This document shows, in pieces, positions 5,588 through 13,374 of a DNA stretch of 13,900 bases (positions are counted from its first letter, which is position 1; every line of letters starts with the position of its first letter). A model generated the notes under the pieces. That model made no database searches, had not been told where the DNA came from, and saw only the letters and a list, made by a program, of their open reading frames with translations. This DNA comes from an uncultured Porphyromonadaceae bacterium (GTDB taxonomy: Bacteria > Bacteroidota > Bacteroidia > Bacteroidales > Muribaculaceae), in NCBI GenBank assembly GCA_902462525.1, contig CABQCA010000050.1, positions 1 through 13,900 on the forward strand, read 5' to 3'. The translations under genes were made by a program, and so were the position numbers.

Positions 5588-6845
5588 ACCGCGCCGTAGC
5601 TCCGGAAGTAAAGCCTTTCGGACCATTGACGATGCCTGCCGAGACCGTCGAGGTGCTCGCCAACGGGCTGACACTCCATGTTGTGGAAGGCGGCGACCAG
5701 CCTGTGAGCCGGCTGAGCATCGCGTTCTCGGGCGGAGTATCGGAGATTGGAAACGTGCCTGCCGCAAGGCTGCTTGTTTCGCAGATTGTAGAAGGTACAT
5801 CGCACCGCGACGGCGCTCAGATTGCTGATATTCTCGACTTTAACGGCGCACGTTTCGGCGCTGTTCCTCACGGCCACAACGTCTGCGCCGATTTATTCTT
5901 CCTTAACGACCGCGCCGAGGATCTGATGTCTCTCTGGGCCGACTGTATCGTAAATCCCGTTTATCCCGAAGACCGCTTCGAAACCGCACGTCTGAGCGCC
6001 CTGTCGGCATTTCTGTCGTCGCAACAGGAGGTGGCTTCCCTTGCCTCCGCGGCATTGGGCGAACTGATGTACGGACCCGGCCATCCGCTCGGCCGCCCTC
6101 TGACTGAAGAAATATTCAAGGCTCTGGACGCAGGCCCGTTGCGCGACCTTCACCGGCGGCTGATGTGTCCGGCCCGTATCCATGCTTTCCTGTCAGGGCG
6201 AAAGGACCGCAGGGTAGGGGAGGCGGTGAGGAGAATGTTGCTCTCGATACCGAAGGCATCGGGCGGATAGTGCAGCCCATGCGACCCGAAGAACCACAGA
6301 CCCGTAGAATCACCAAAGAGGGCGCTTTTCAGGACGCCATAGCAGCCGGTATGCCCGGACCGGACCGTTCGCACAGCGATTATATCGCTCTGCGCCTTAC
6401 GGTGATGGCTCTCGGAGGTTATTTCGGCAGTCGCCTGATGCTCAATATCCGCGAGGAAAAAGGACTAACCTACGGTATCAACGCTGCGCTTATGGGTACG
6501 CCCGAAGGCTCGATGCTGAATATTGCCGCGCAGTGCGACGGCCGCAGCACCGACACCGTAATCAGTGAAATAGGCGCAGAAATGCGCCGCATGGTCACGG
6601 ATCCACCGACGGGTGAGGAACTTCGCCGGCTGAAGCTTCACGCCTCCACCGACCTCGCCGAAATTCTTGATACCCCGACATCTATAATGGGCTACTATGC
6701 CAACCGCCTTTACGTGGGCACTCCCGACGATTACTTCGAGCGGCAGCAGAAGGCCATAGAGACACTGTCGCCGGATATTATTTCGGAGATGGCCGCGCGC
6801 TATCTCGACCCCTCGCGTCTGACAATAGTGACAGCCGGCTCATAA
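5584..6845 (+). pseudogene. M16 (insulinase-like) family protein, split by a single frameshift
   Basis: Two overlapping frames together make one M16 protein of about 420 residues. The N-terminal half (5584-6270, 228 codons) stops at TAG 6268-6270. The C-terminal half continues in the -1 frame to TAA 6843-6845 and carries the hallmark FGSRLMLNIREEKGLTYGI (about 6423-6479). The frames cross within about 6216-6267. Adding one base after CCG at 6250-6252 would read LLSIPEGIGRIVQPM through the junction, so loss of one base is the simplest cause. No good slippery heptamer for programmed -1 shifting is visible. Where active M16 enzymes have HXXEH, this protein has RLLVS (residues 62-66), so even the intact form would be a non-peptidase homologue, perhaps partnering an active M16. 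The start overlaps the kdsB stop. It could be a true lesion or a sequencing error. Confidence 0.82.
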
Positions 6846-6879
6846 GAGTGCCTTTTAAACACTTATTCACATTTCAGGG

Positions 6880-6911
6880 GTTGAAAAAGCGAAAAAAAAT
6901 AATTACTTTTG
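6880..6911 (+). promoter_or_regulatory. Bacteroidota-type promoter for pfp
   Basis: A -33-like GTTG (6880-6883) is followed after 20 nt by TACTTTTG (6904-6911), an exact TAnnTTTG -7 box. Spacing and both elements fit the sigma-ABfr consensus of Bacteroidota, so transcription should begin near 6916-6920. The pfp ATG at 6948 follows about 30 nt later with an A-rich leader. A frame-compatible TTG at 6909 lies inside the -7 box and so cannot be the start. No convincing terminator is visible between the M16 stop (6845) and this promoter. Confidence 0.8.
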
Positions 6912-6947
6912 CGGCTTGAAACAAAAACCATATTCCCATATACAAAG

Positions 6948-8597
6948 ATGAAAAAGAGTGCATTGCAAAAAGCACGCGCAGCATACAAACCGAAGCTGCC
7001 CGTAGTGCTTACAACGGCAGTGAAAGTTTTAGAAGGACGTCCGACAGAATCTGTCGCCGACCAGGAAGCTATCCGCAGACTCTTCCCCAATACCTACGGT
7101 CTTCCCGAAATCCAGTTTGAAAAAAATACTAATCCCGGCCCCGGCAAGCCTGTCAATGTAGGTGTGATTCTCTCCGGCGGTCAGGCTCCCGGCGGTCACA
7201 ATGTGATATGCGGTCTCTTCGACGGTATCAAGAAAATACACCGCGACAGCCGTCTGTTCGGTTTCCTTATGGGCCCCGGCGGTCTGGTAGACCACAAATA
7301 CATCGAGCTCACAGCTCCCATCATCGACGAATACCGCAATACAGGCGGTTTCGACATCATCGGTTCGGGTCGTACCAAGCTCGAAAAGAAAGAACAGTTC
7401 GACAAAGGTCTCGAAATCCTCAAGGAACTCGGCATCAAAGCCCTCGTGATTATCGGCGGTGACGACTCCAACACAAATGCCGCCGTGCTCGCCGAGTACT
7501 ACAAGGCAAACAACGCCGGCGTGCAGGTCATCGGTTGCCCCAAGACTATCGACGGCGACCTCAAAAACGATGTAATCGAAACTTCGTTCGGCTTCGACAC
7601 TGCAACCAAGGTCTACTCCGAGGTTATTGGCAATATCGAGCGCGACTGCAACTCAGCCAAGAAATACTGGCACTTCATCAAGCTCATGGGTCGTTCGGCA
7701 AGCCACATCGCCCTTGAATGTGCCCTGCAGACACAGCCCAACGTATGCATTATATCCGAGGAAGTAGAGGCCAAGAATATGAGCCTCGACGATATCGTGA
7801 AGTACATCGGCGACATCGTTATCGCCCGCGCTGTCGACGGCAATAACTTCGGCATCGTCCTCGTTCCTGAAGGTCTCATCGAGTTTATTCCTGAATACAA
7901 GCGCCTTATCGGCGAACTCAATGAACTTCTCGGTGCAAACAAAGAAACAGTCAAAGGCATGAACGAGGCTCAGCTCACCGAGTTTATCCTCGGCAATCTC
8001 GCACCCGAGAACATCGCTGCCCTCAAGAAACTTCCCGAAGAAGTTTCGCGTCAGCTCATGCTCGACCGCGACCCCCACGGCAATGTTCAGGTGTCGCTCA
8101 TCGAAACCGAAAAACTCCTCAGCGGTCTTGTGGCCGAATATGTGGAGAAAAGCGAAGCCTTCAACGCCGCCAAGGGTAAATTCTCGTCGCAGCACCACTT
8201 CTTCGGCTACGAAGGCCGCTGCGCCGATCCTTCGAACTTCGACGCCGACTACTGCTATTCGCTTGGCTACAATGCATCGGCTCTTATCAACGCCGGCGTA
8301 ACGGGCTACATGTCGTCGATCCGCAATCTGGTGAAACCTGCAGTGCAGTGGACCCCCGGTGGTATTCCCATCACAATGATGATGAATGTGGAACGCCGCA
8401 ACGCCGAGGACAAGCCCGTGATACAGAAGGCTCTTGTGCGTCTCGACGGCAAGCCATTCCTTAAATTTGCATCGCAGCGCGACAACTGGGCTCACAACAC
8501 CTGCTATACATACCCCGGTCCCATCCAGTACTTCGGTCCCTCTGAAGTCTGCGATCAGCCTTCGATGACTCTCAAGTACGAGCACGAAAACAAATAA
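6948..8597 (+). CDS. pfp: Diphosphate--fructose-6-phosphate 1-phosphotransferase (PPi-dependent phosphofructokinase)
   Basis: PFP reversibly converts fructose 6-phosphate and PPi into fructose 1,6-bisphosphate and phosphate, so it serves both glycolysis and gluconeogenesis in the cytoplasm. The 549-residue protein is of the long, plant-beta-like class common in Bacteroidales. Motifs are SGGQAPGGHN (76-85), GGDDSNTN (170-177), PKTIDGDLKN (198-207) and MGRSASH (247-253). The second Asp of GGDDS, where ATP-dependent enzymes have GGDGS, is the recognised marker of PPi use. ATG 6948 is chosen over an upstream TTG because the promoter lies between them. It has its own promoter and terminator, and its strong preference for C-ending codons (AAC, TTC, CTC) hints at high expression. 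No truncation or missing active-site residue is seen. Confidence 0.97.
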   Translation: MKKSALQKARAAYKPKLPVVLTTAVKVLEGRPTESVADQEAIRRLFPNTYGLPEIQFEKNTNPGPGKPVNVGVILSGGQAPGGHNVICGLFDGIKKIHRDSRLFGFLMGPGGLVDHKYIELTAPIIDEYRNTGGFDIIGSGRTKLEKKEQFDKGLEILKELGIKALVIIGGDDSNTNAAVLAEYYKANNAGVQVIGCPKTIDGDLKNDVIETSFGFDTATKVYSEVIGNIERDCNSAKKYWHFIKLMGRSASHIALECALQTQPNVCIISEEVEAKNMSLDDIVKYIGDIVIARAVDGNNFGIVLVPEGLIEFIPEYKRLIGELNELLGANKETVKGMNEAQLTEFILGNLAPENIAALKKLPEEVSRQLMLDRDPHGNVQVSLIETEKLLSGLVAEYVEKSEAFNAAKGKFSSQHHFFGYEGRCADPSNFDADYCYSLGYNASALINAGVTGYMSSIRNLVKPAVQWTPGGIPITMMMNVERRNAEDKPVIQKALVRLDGKPFLKFASQRDNWAHNTCYTYPGPIQYFGPSEVCDQPSMTLKYEHENK

Positions 8598-8659
8598 CAA
8601 GCCGGAAGATTTTCAGAATAGCACTATCGCTATATAATTCCTTTCAATAATCAGCTTGC

Positions 8660-8696
8660 ATTCCGCCTGAGGCATCGGCCAAAGGCGGAATTTTTT
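8660..8696 (+). terminator. Rho-independent terminator after pfp
   Basis: An 8-bp perfect stem, ATTCCGCC (8660-8667) with GGCGGAAT (8684-8691), encloses a 16-nt loop and runs into T8691-T8696. It lies 62 nt after the pfp stop and about 50 nt before the nqr promoter, separating the two transcription units. Confidence 0.9.
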
Positions 8697-8749
8697 GTGT
8701 CCGGTGCAGATTGGCAGCTGATTATTAACAAATATTGCAAAAAAATAGC

Positions 8750-8757
8750 TACCTTTG
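8750..8757 (+). promoter_or_regulatory. Probable Bacteroidota -7 promoter element for nqrABCDEF
   Basis: TACCTTTG matches TAnnTTTG exactly. At the proper -33 spacing only a weak TTAA (8725-8728, 21-nt gap) is present in a generally A/T-rich stretch. The predicted transcription start is about 8762-8765, giving a leader of about 75-80 nt before nqrA. The position just after the pfp terminator supports the call. Confidence 0.65.
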
Positions 8758-8781
8758 CCAAATCGTGGCCGAGGTGTGCGA

Positions 8782-8814
8782 ATGTGTCGGTTCATGCTTC
8801 GCGTTAACGATTGA
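8782..8814 (+). other. Possible short upstream ORF in the nqr leader (10 codons)
   Basis: ATG at 8782 opens a 10-codon frame (MCRFMLRVND) closed by TGA at 8812-8814, 25 nt before the nqrA ATG. It lies wholly inside the predicted leader. There is no family to compare it with, and a frame this short arises easily by chance. It is recorded only because translated leader peptides can control the following gene. Confidence 0.15.
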
Positions 8815-8839
8815 GAGAGAATACAAGCACTGATAACCA

Positions 8840-10174
8840 ATGAAAATAAAGCTTAAGAAAGGCCTTAGACTGAATCTCGCCGGTGCATTGCCTGCCAATG
8901 CCGTGCCGAAGGTTGTCGAGTCGAAGGTTTATGCAGTCTATCCCGATGATTTTCCGGGCTTTATGCCTAAGGTCGCTGTCAAGGAAGGCGACAATGTCGC
9001 ATGCGGCACTGAGCTGATGCACGACAAAAATCACCCGGATGTATGCCTCGTATCGCCGGTTGCCGGCAAGGTTAAGGCAGTAGTACGCGGCGATCGTCGC
9101 AAAGTAATCAGAATTGAAGTAGAAGCCGGCGACAGTTCGGCGCAGAAGCCTGAGTACAAGGCTCCGAAGAATGCCGATGATGCAAAGAAGGTTCTTGCGC
9201 GGTCAGGTATGCTTGCGCTGATGCGCCGGCGTCCATATGACATTGTGCCTGATCCGGCCGACGAGGTGCGCGACATCTTTGTCACTGCTTTCGACGAGGC
9301 TCCTCTTGCACCCGGCTATGAGGCGTTCGACGGTCTGTTTTCAGCCGCCGATTATCAGGCAGGCATTGATTTTCTTGCTAAAATAACAAAAGGGAAAGTT
9401 TATATTTCGCATAAAGCAGGCTTCAGGTACGGCGCCATGAAAGGCGCCGAGTTTGTTGAAGTCGACGGTGTCTATCCGGCCAGCAATGTCGGCGTGCAGA
9501 TTGCCAATATCTGTCCGGTCGATAAAGGCGATACCGTATGGACTCTTGATTTCGCCACACTCGGGCGCATAGGACACCTCGCCAATAACGGTGAATGTGA
9601 TTTCCGTACTGTTGTGGCTCTTGTAGGGCCGGAAGTGAAGACTCCTGTTCTGGCCGCTACAACATGCGGCGCTTCGATAGCGCCTATCATTGAAGGACGC
9701 CTCGACAGTGGACGTAATCTCCGAATAATCAGTGGAAATGTATTTACAGGTGTGGCCGTGAGCGCCGATTCATTCATTCGCTTCCCCTACCGTCAGATTA
9801 CAGTCATCGCTGAAGGAAACGATGTCGACGAATTTATGGGCTGGGCATCGTTCGCTCCCTCGAAAATGAGCGAGAGCAGCTCGTTTCCCGGTCATTTCCT
9901 GTCGAAGGCTTTCAGACCCGACGCACGCCTGAACGGCGGCCGTCGCGCCATGATAGTGAGTGGGCAGTACGACCGGTATATGCCTATGGATATTCTGCCG
10001 GAATATCTTCTGAAAGCCATTATGTCGAACAATATCGACGATATGGAAAAACTCGGCATCTACGAGGTTGCCCCGGAGGATTTTGCGGCCGCCGAATATG
10101 CCGACACATCGAAACTGCCTCTGCAGCAGATTGTCCGTGATGGTCTCGACAGTCTTAGAAAAGAACTTGAATAA
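8840..10174 (+). CDS. nqrA: Na+-translocating NADH:quinone reductase subunit A
   Basis: NqrA is the peripheral cytoplasmic subunit of Na+-NQR, which couples NADH oxidation and quinone reduction to Na+ export. The 444-residue protein matches the family in length and layout. The N-terminal Rnf-barrel/biotinyl-lipoyl-like part (about 1-90) includes KKGLRLNLAGA and VSPVAGKVKAVVRGDRRKVIRIEVE. The middle part has YPASNVGVQIANICPVDKGDTVWTLD, and the C-terminal part has GASIAPIIEGRL and RIISGNVFTG. No transmembrane segment or bound cofactor motif is expected or seen. The start ATG 8840 fits the family's MKIKLKKGLRL opening. It is the first gene of the nqr operon, with 22 A-rich nt before nqrB. Confidence 0.96.
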   Translation: MKIKLKKGLRLNLAGALPANAVPKVVESKVYAVYPDDFPGFMPKVAVKEGDNVACGTELMHDKNHPDVCLVSPVAGKVKAVVRGDRRKVIRIEVEAGDSSAQKPEYKAPKNADDAKKVLARSGMLALMRRRPYDIVPDPADEVRDIFVTAFDEAPLAPGYEAFDGLFSAADYQAGIDFLAKITKGKVYISHKAGFRYGAMKGAEFVEVDGVYPASNVGVQIANICPVDKGDTVWTLDFATLGRIGHLANNGECDFRTVVALVGPEVKTPVLAATTCGASIAPIIEGRLDSGRNLRIISGNVFTGVAVSADSFIRFPYRQITVIAEGNDVDEFMGWASFAPSKMSESSSFPGHFLSKAFRPDARLNGGRRAMIVSGQYDRYMPMDILPEYLLKAIMSNNIDDMEKLGIYEVAPEDFAAAEYADTSKLPLQQIVRDGLDSLRKELE

Positions 10175-10196
10175 CCAATTCTAAAAGAAAAACAAA

Positions 10197-11417
10197 GTGT
10201 CTAAACTTCGTAATTATCTCGACAAGATAAAGCCGAATTTCGAGGAGGGCGGAAAACTACATGCGTTACATTCTTTCTACGACGGCATGGAGACATTCCT
10301 CTATACTCCTAAAACTACTTCGGCTCCGTCGGGCGCTGTGCATATCCACGACAGCATCGACGCCAAGAGGACTATGATTATCGTGGTGTGCGCCCTGCTG
10401 CCATGTTTCCTCTTCGGCATGTATAACACCGGTTACCAGCACTGGCTGGCTCAGGGTGCTACCGAATTCCCGTTCTGGCAGCTGATGATCTACGGCTTCC
10501 TCACCATTCTGCCGCGTGTAGCGGTTTCCTACATCGTAGGTCTGGGCATAGAATTTGCATTTGCCCAGGTACGCAAGGAAGAAATTCAGGAAGGATTTCT
10601 CGTCACTGGTATTCTTGTGCCGATGATATGCCCGGCCGAAGTTCCGCTGTGGATGCTTGCTGTGGCTGTCGCCTTCGCGGTTGTTTTTGCCAAGGAGGTA
10701 TTCGGCGGTACCGGTTATAATATAGTGAATATCGCACTTATAACGCGTGCTTTCCTCTTCTTCGCCTATCCGGCCCAGATGTCGGGCGACAAAGTGTATG
10801 TGGCTGCGAACGCGCCGTTCGGCTACGGCGAACAGCTTGCCGACGGTTTCACCTGCGCGACACCGCTTGGCCAGATTGCCACTCAGACCGGCCCCGACAT
10901 CACATTTACCGGTATCGGCGGCCACATTATCTCGACGTGGGATGCCTTCCTCGGTCTTATTCCCGGCTCTTTCGGCGAAACATCGACTCTATGTATCCTT
11001 ATAGGTGCCATTCTGCTGCTTGCCACAGGCATAGCGTCGTGGCGCATCATGCTGTCGGTAGTCGCAGGCGGTCTTTTCATGGGTTGGATTGCCAATGTTT
11101 TCGCTACCCCTCTCTATCCGGCTTCCTACGTACCGGCCTGCGACCAGCTTCTCTTCGGCGGTTTCGCTTTTGCAGCAGTCTTCATGGCCACCGACCCGGT
11201 GACTGCCGCCCGTACCAATACCGGTAAATATATTTACGGTTTTCTTATCGGCGCCATCGCTATCATAATACGCACATACAACACAGGTTACCCCGAAGGC
11301 GCCATGCTGGCTGTCCTGCTGATGAACTGCTTCGCTCCGCTGATCGACTACTGCGTTGTTCAGGCCAATATGCGCCGCCGTGTTAACCGTCTCAAAGCTA
11401 AAACATCACAGCAATGA
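10197..11417 (+). CDS. nqrB: Na+-translocating NADH:quinone reductase subunit B (GTG start)
   Basis: NqrB is the large membrane subunit (406 residues here, about ten hydrophobic segments). It carries a covalently bound FMN and contributes to the quinone site and Na+ path. The expected flavinylated threonine is Thr262 in PGSFGETSTL (codon 10980-10982), corresponding to the Thr236 position in Vibrio NqrB. GTG 10197 is the start because it gives the family opening SKLRNYLDKIKPNFEEGGKLHA, and no ATG is suitably placed. It is preceded by the A-rich AAAAGAAAAACAAA instead of a Shine-Dalgarno site, typical for Bacteroidota. Attachment of FMN requires an ApbE flavin transferase, not found in this window. 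The stop overlaps the nqrC start (ATGA, 11414-11417). Confidence 0.96.
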   Translation: MSKLRNYLDKIKPNFEEGGKLHALHSFYDGMETFLYTPKTTSAPSGAVHIHDSIDAKRTMIIVVCALLPCFLFGMYNTGYQHWLAQGATEFPFWQLMIYGFLTILPRVAVSYIVGLGIEFAFAQVRKEEIQEGFLVTGILVPMICPAEVPLWMLAVAVAFAVVFAKEVFGGTGYNIVNIALITRAFLFFAYPAQMSGDKVYVAANAPFGYGEQLADGFTCATPLGQIATQTGPDITFTGIGGHIISTWDAFLGLIPGSFGETSTLCILIGAILLLATGIASWRIMLSVVAGGLFMGWIANVFATPLYPASYVPACDQLLFGGFAFAAVFMATDPVTAARTNTGKYIYGFLIGAIAIIIRTYNTGYPEGAMLAVLLMNCFAPLIDYCVVQANMRRRVNRLKAKTSQQ

Positions 11418-12115
11418 ATAAGCAGAGCAACGTTTATACACTAATCTATATTATTGTGCTGGTGGTGCTGGTGGGTACAGCTCTCGCCATTACCGCCATA
11501 TCGCTGAAACCGCGTCAGCAGGCCAATGCCGATGCCGACAAGATGCGTCAGATTTTGGCAAGTGTGAATGTCGACGCCGGAACCGATGCCATTGCCACCT
11601 ACAATGAATATATCACCGAAAGCTTCGTGGTGAATGAAGACGGCGCTGTCGACAGCAATGCCGATGCTTTCGCTGTTGATGTCGCCAAGCAGAGCAAGGC
11701 TTCCGCTACCGAGCGACTGTTACCTGTCTACAAATGCACTCTTTCCGACGGAGTGGTGAAGTATATCCTGCCGATGTACGGCGCAGGTCTCTGGGGACCG
11801 ATATGGGGATATGTGTCGGTCGATGCCGACGGTACCACCATCTACGGTGCCTACTTTGCGCATCAGGGCGAAACTCCGGGCCTCGGTGCAGAGATTGAGA
11901 AGCCGGCATTTTCGTCGCAGTTCGCCGGAAAACAACTCTTCAGGAACGGAACCTTCATACCGGTGGCCGTGGTTAAAGCCGGCCAGCATCCGGCCGATGA
12001 CGCCGATTATGTCGACGGCATTTCGGGAGGCACCATCACCAGCAAGGGTGTCGGCGCCATGATAGACAACTGTCTGCGCCCGTACAGCGCATTTCTTGAA
12101 TCGCTTAACAAATAA
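11414..12115 (+). CDS. nqrC: Na+-translocating NADH:quinone reductase subunit C
   Basis: NqrC is anchored by one N-terminal transmembrane helix (about residues 5-28) and has an FMN-binding domain that carries a covalently attached FMN. The motif is DGISGGTITSKGV, with Thr207 (codon 12032-12034) as the predicted attachment residue. The usual ApbE recognition sequence is SGAT; here it is SGGT, a change at one position that may still be accepted. The product has 233 residues, a little shorter than the Vibrio protein. GAGLWGPIWGYVSVD and HQGETPGLGAEI are also typical FMN-domain stretches. It overlaps nqrB by 4 nt and lies 5 nt before nqrD. Confidence 0.95.
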   Translation: MNKQSNVYTLIYIIVLVVLVGTALAITAISLKPRQQANADADKMRQILASVNVDAGTDAIATYNEYITESFVVNEDGAVDSNADAFAVDVAKQSKASATERLLPVYKCTLSDGVVKYILPMYGAGLWGPIWGYVSVDADGTTIYGAYFAHQGETPGLGAEIEKPAFSSQFAGKQLFRNGTFIPVAVVKAGQHPADDADYVDGISGGTITSKGVGAMIDNCLRPYSAFLESLNK

Positions 12116-12120
12116 TCGCC

Positions 12121-12738
12121 ATGGCTAACAGAAGCGTATTTTTCAATCCACTGTCGAAAGACAACCCGGTAGTCGTTCAGATACTGGGTATATGCTCGGT
12201 GCTTGCCGTCACCGCCAAACTTGAGCCGGCAATAGTGATGGGTCTTTCGGTGATTGCCGTGCTTGCTTTCAGCAACGTCATCATATCGCTCATCAGAAAC
12301 ACCATTCCCACCAATATCCGAATAATTGTTCAGCTTGTCGTAGTAGCCGGTCTTGTGGTTATCGTCTCTCAGCTCCTTCAGGCTTATGCCTATGATGTGA
12401 GCAAACAGCTGTCGGTGTTCATCGGTCTCATCATCACCAACTGTATCCTCATGGGACGCCTCGAGGCTTTCGCCATGGCAAACCGCCCGTGGCCCGCATT
12501 CCTAGACGGTGTGGGAAACGGTGTGGGCTACACCATCATTCTTGTGATTGTCGGTTTCTTCCGCGAGCTCCTCGGTTCCGGCACTCTTCTCGGATTCAGG
12601 GTTGTACCCCAGAGTTTCTACGATGCCGGATATGTGAACAACGGCCTCATGATTCTGCCGCCTATGGCTCTTGTGCTGGTGGCATGTATCATCTGGGTTC
12701 ACCGAAGCTATAACAAAGACCTTCAGGAAAAACAGTAA
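12121..12738 (+). CDS. nqrD: Na+-translocating NADH:quinone reductase subunit D
   Basis: NqrD is a 205-residue integral membrane protein with about six hydrophobic segments, homologous to NqrE and to RnfA/RnfE. Together NqrD and NqrE hold an intramembrane Fe or [2Fe-2S] centre between cysteines. The two expected ligands are Cys25 in LGICSVLAV and Cys108 in IITNCILMGR, at positions equivalent to Cys29 and Cys112 of Vibrio NqrD. Other family stretches are GRLEAFAMANRPWPAFLDG and GFFRELLGSGTLLG. ATG 12121 follows the nqrC stop by 5 nt, and nqrE starts 12 nt after its stop. Confidence 0.96.
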   Translation: MANRSVFFNPLSKDNPVVVQILGICSVLAVTAKLEPAIVMGLSVIAVLAFSNVIISLIRNTIPTNIRIIVQLVVVAGLVVIVSQLLQAYAYDVSKQLSVFIGLIITNCILMGRLEAFAMANRPWPAFLDGVGNGVGYTIILVIVGFFRELLGSGTLLGFRVVPQSFYDAGYVNNGLMILPPMALVLVACIIWVHRSYNKDLQEKQ

Positions 12739-12750
12739 AATATCTGAAAA

Positions 12751-13368
12751 ATGGATAATCTTAATCTGTTCATACGGTCGATTTTTATCGACAACATGAT
12801 ATTTGCCTACTTCCTGGGCATGTGCTCCTTTATTGCCGTGAGCAAGAATGTGAAGACAGCCTTCGGACTTGGCATTGCGGTGACTTTCATGCTCACCATC
12901 ACCTTGCCTATCAATTACCTTCTCCAGACCTATGTGCTGAGCGAAGGCGCCCTTGCATGGCTCGGACCTGAATACGCCGATGTTGACCTCAGTTTCCTTT
13001 CGCTTATCGTTTTCATCGCCGTTATCGCATCGATGACACAGCTTGTGGAGATGGTAGTGGAGAAATATGCGCCGGCGCTCTATTCTTCGCTCGGCATTTT
13101 TCTGCCTCTTATCGCTGTGAACTGTGCCATTCTCGGCGGCTCGCTCTTCATGCAGCAGCGAGGATTTGAGTCGGTGGGAACCTCGGTATGCGCCGGCGCC
13201 GGCTGGGGCATAGGCTGGCTTCTTGCAATTACAGCCGTAGCAGCTGTCCGCGAGCGTGTGGCTCAGTATTCCAACGTTCCTGCGCCGCTACGTGGCGTAG
13301 GCATCACTTTTATCATAACCGCCCTCATGGGAATCGCTTTCATGAGCTTCCTGGGCATTAAAATCTAA
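12751..13368 (+). CDS. nqrE: Na+-translocating NADH:quinone reductase subunit E
   Basis: NqrE is the inverted-topology partner of NqrD, with 205 residues and about six transmembrane helices. The iron-centre cysteines are Cys25 in FLGMCSFIAVSKN and Cys125 in IAVNCAILGG, matching the Cys26 and Cys120 positions of Vibrio NqrE. Family segments IFIDNMIFAYFLGMC and GWLLAITAVAAVRER are intact, and the length is as expected. Six nt separate its stop from nqrF. No anomaly is seen. Confidence 0.96.
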   Translation: MDNLNLFIRSIFIDNMIFAYFLGMCSFIAVSKNVKTAFGLGIAVTFMLTITLPINYLLQTYVLSEGALAWLGPEYADVDLSFLSLIVFIAVIASMTQLVEMVVEKYAPALYSSLGIFLPLIAVNCAILGGSLFMQQRGFESVGTSVCAGAGWGIGWLLAITAVAAVRERVAQYSNVPAPLRGVGITFIITALMGIAFMSFLGIKI

Positions 13369-13374
13369 GCGGTC

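Noticed and set aside
6180..6240. Programmed -1 frameshift site in the M16 gene
   Set aside because: No X XXY YYZ heptamer in the proper phase is seen in the overlap, and I see no clear downstream stem. A simple one-base loss explains the data better.
6846..6870. Possible terminator after the M16 gene (AGTG...CACT around a T/A-rich loop)
   Set aside because: Only 4 bp of pairing and no T-run; too weak to call.
7653..8600. 315-codon minus-strand frame opposite pfp
   Set aside because: It mirrors the strongly biased codons of pfp, and the sense gene has every family motif.
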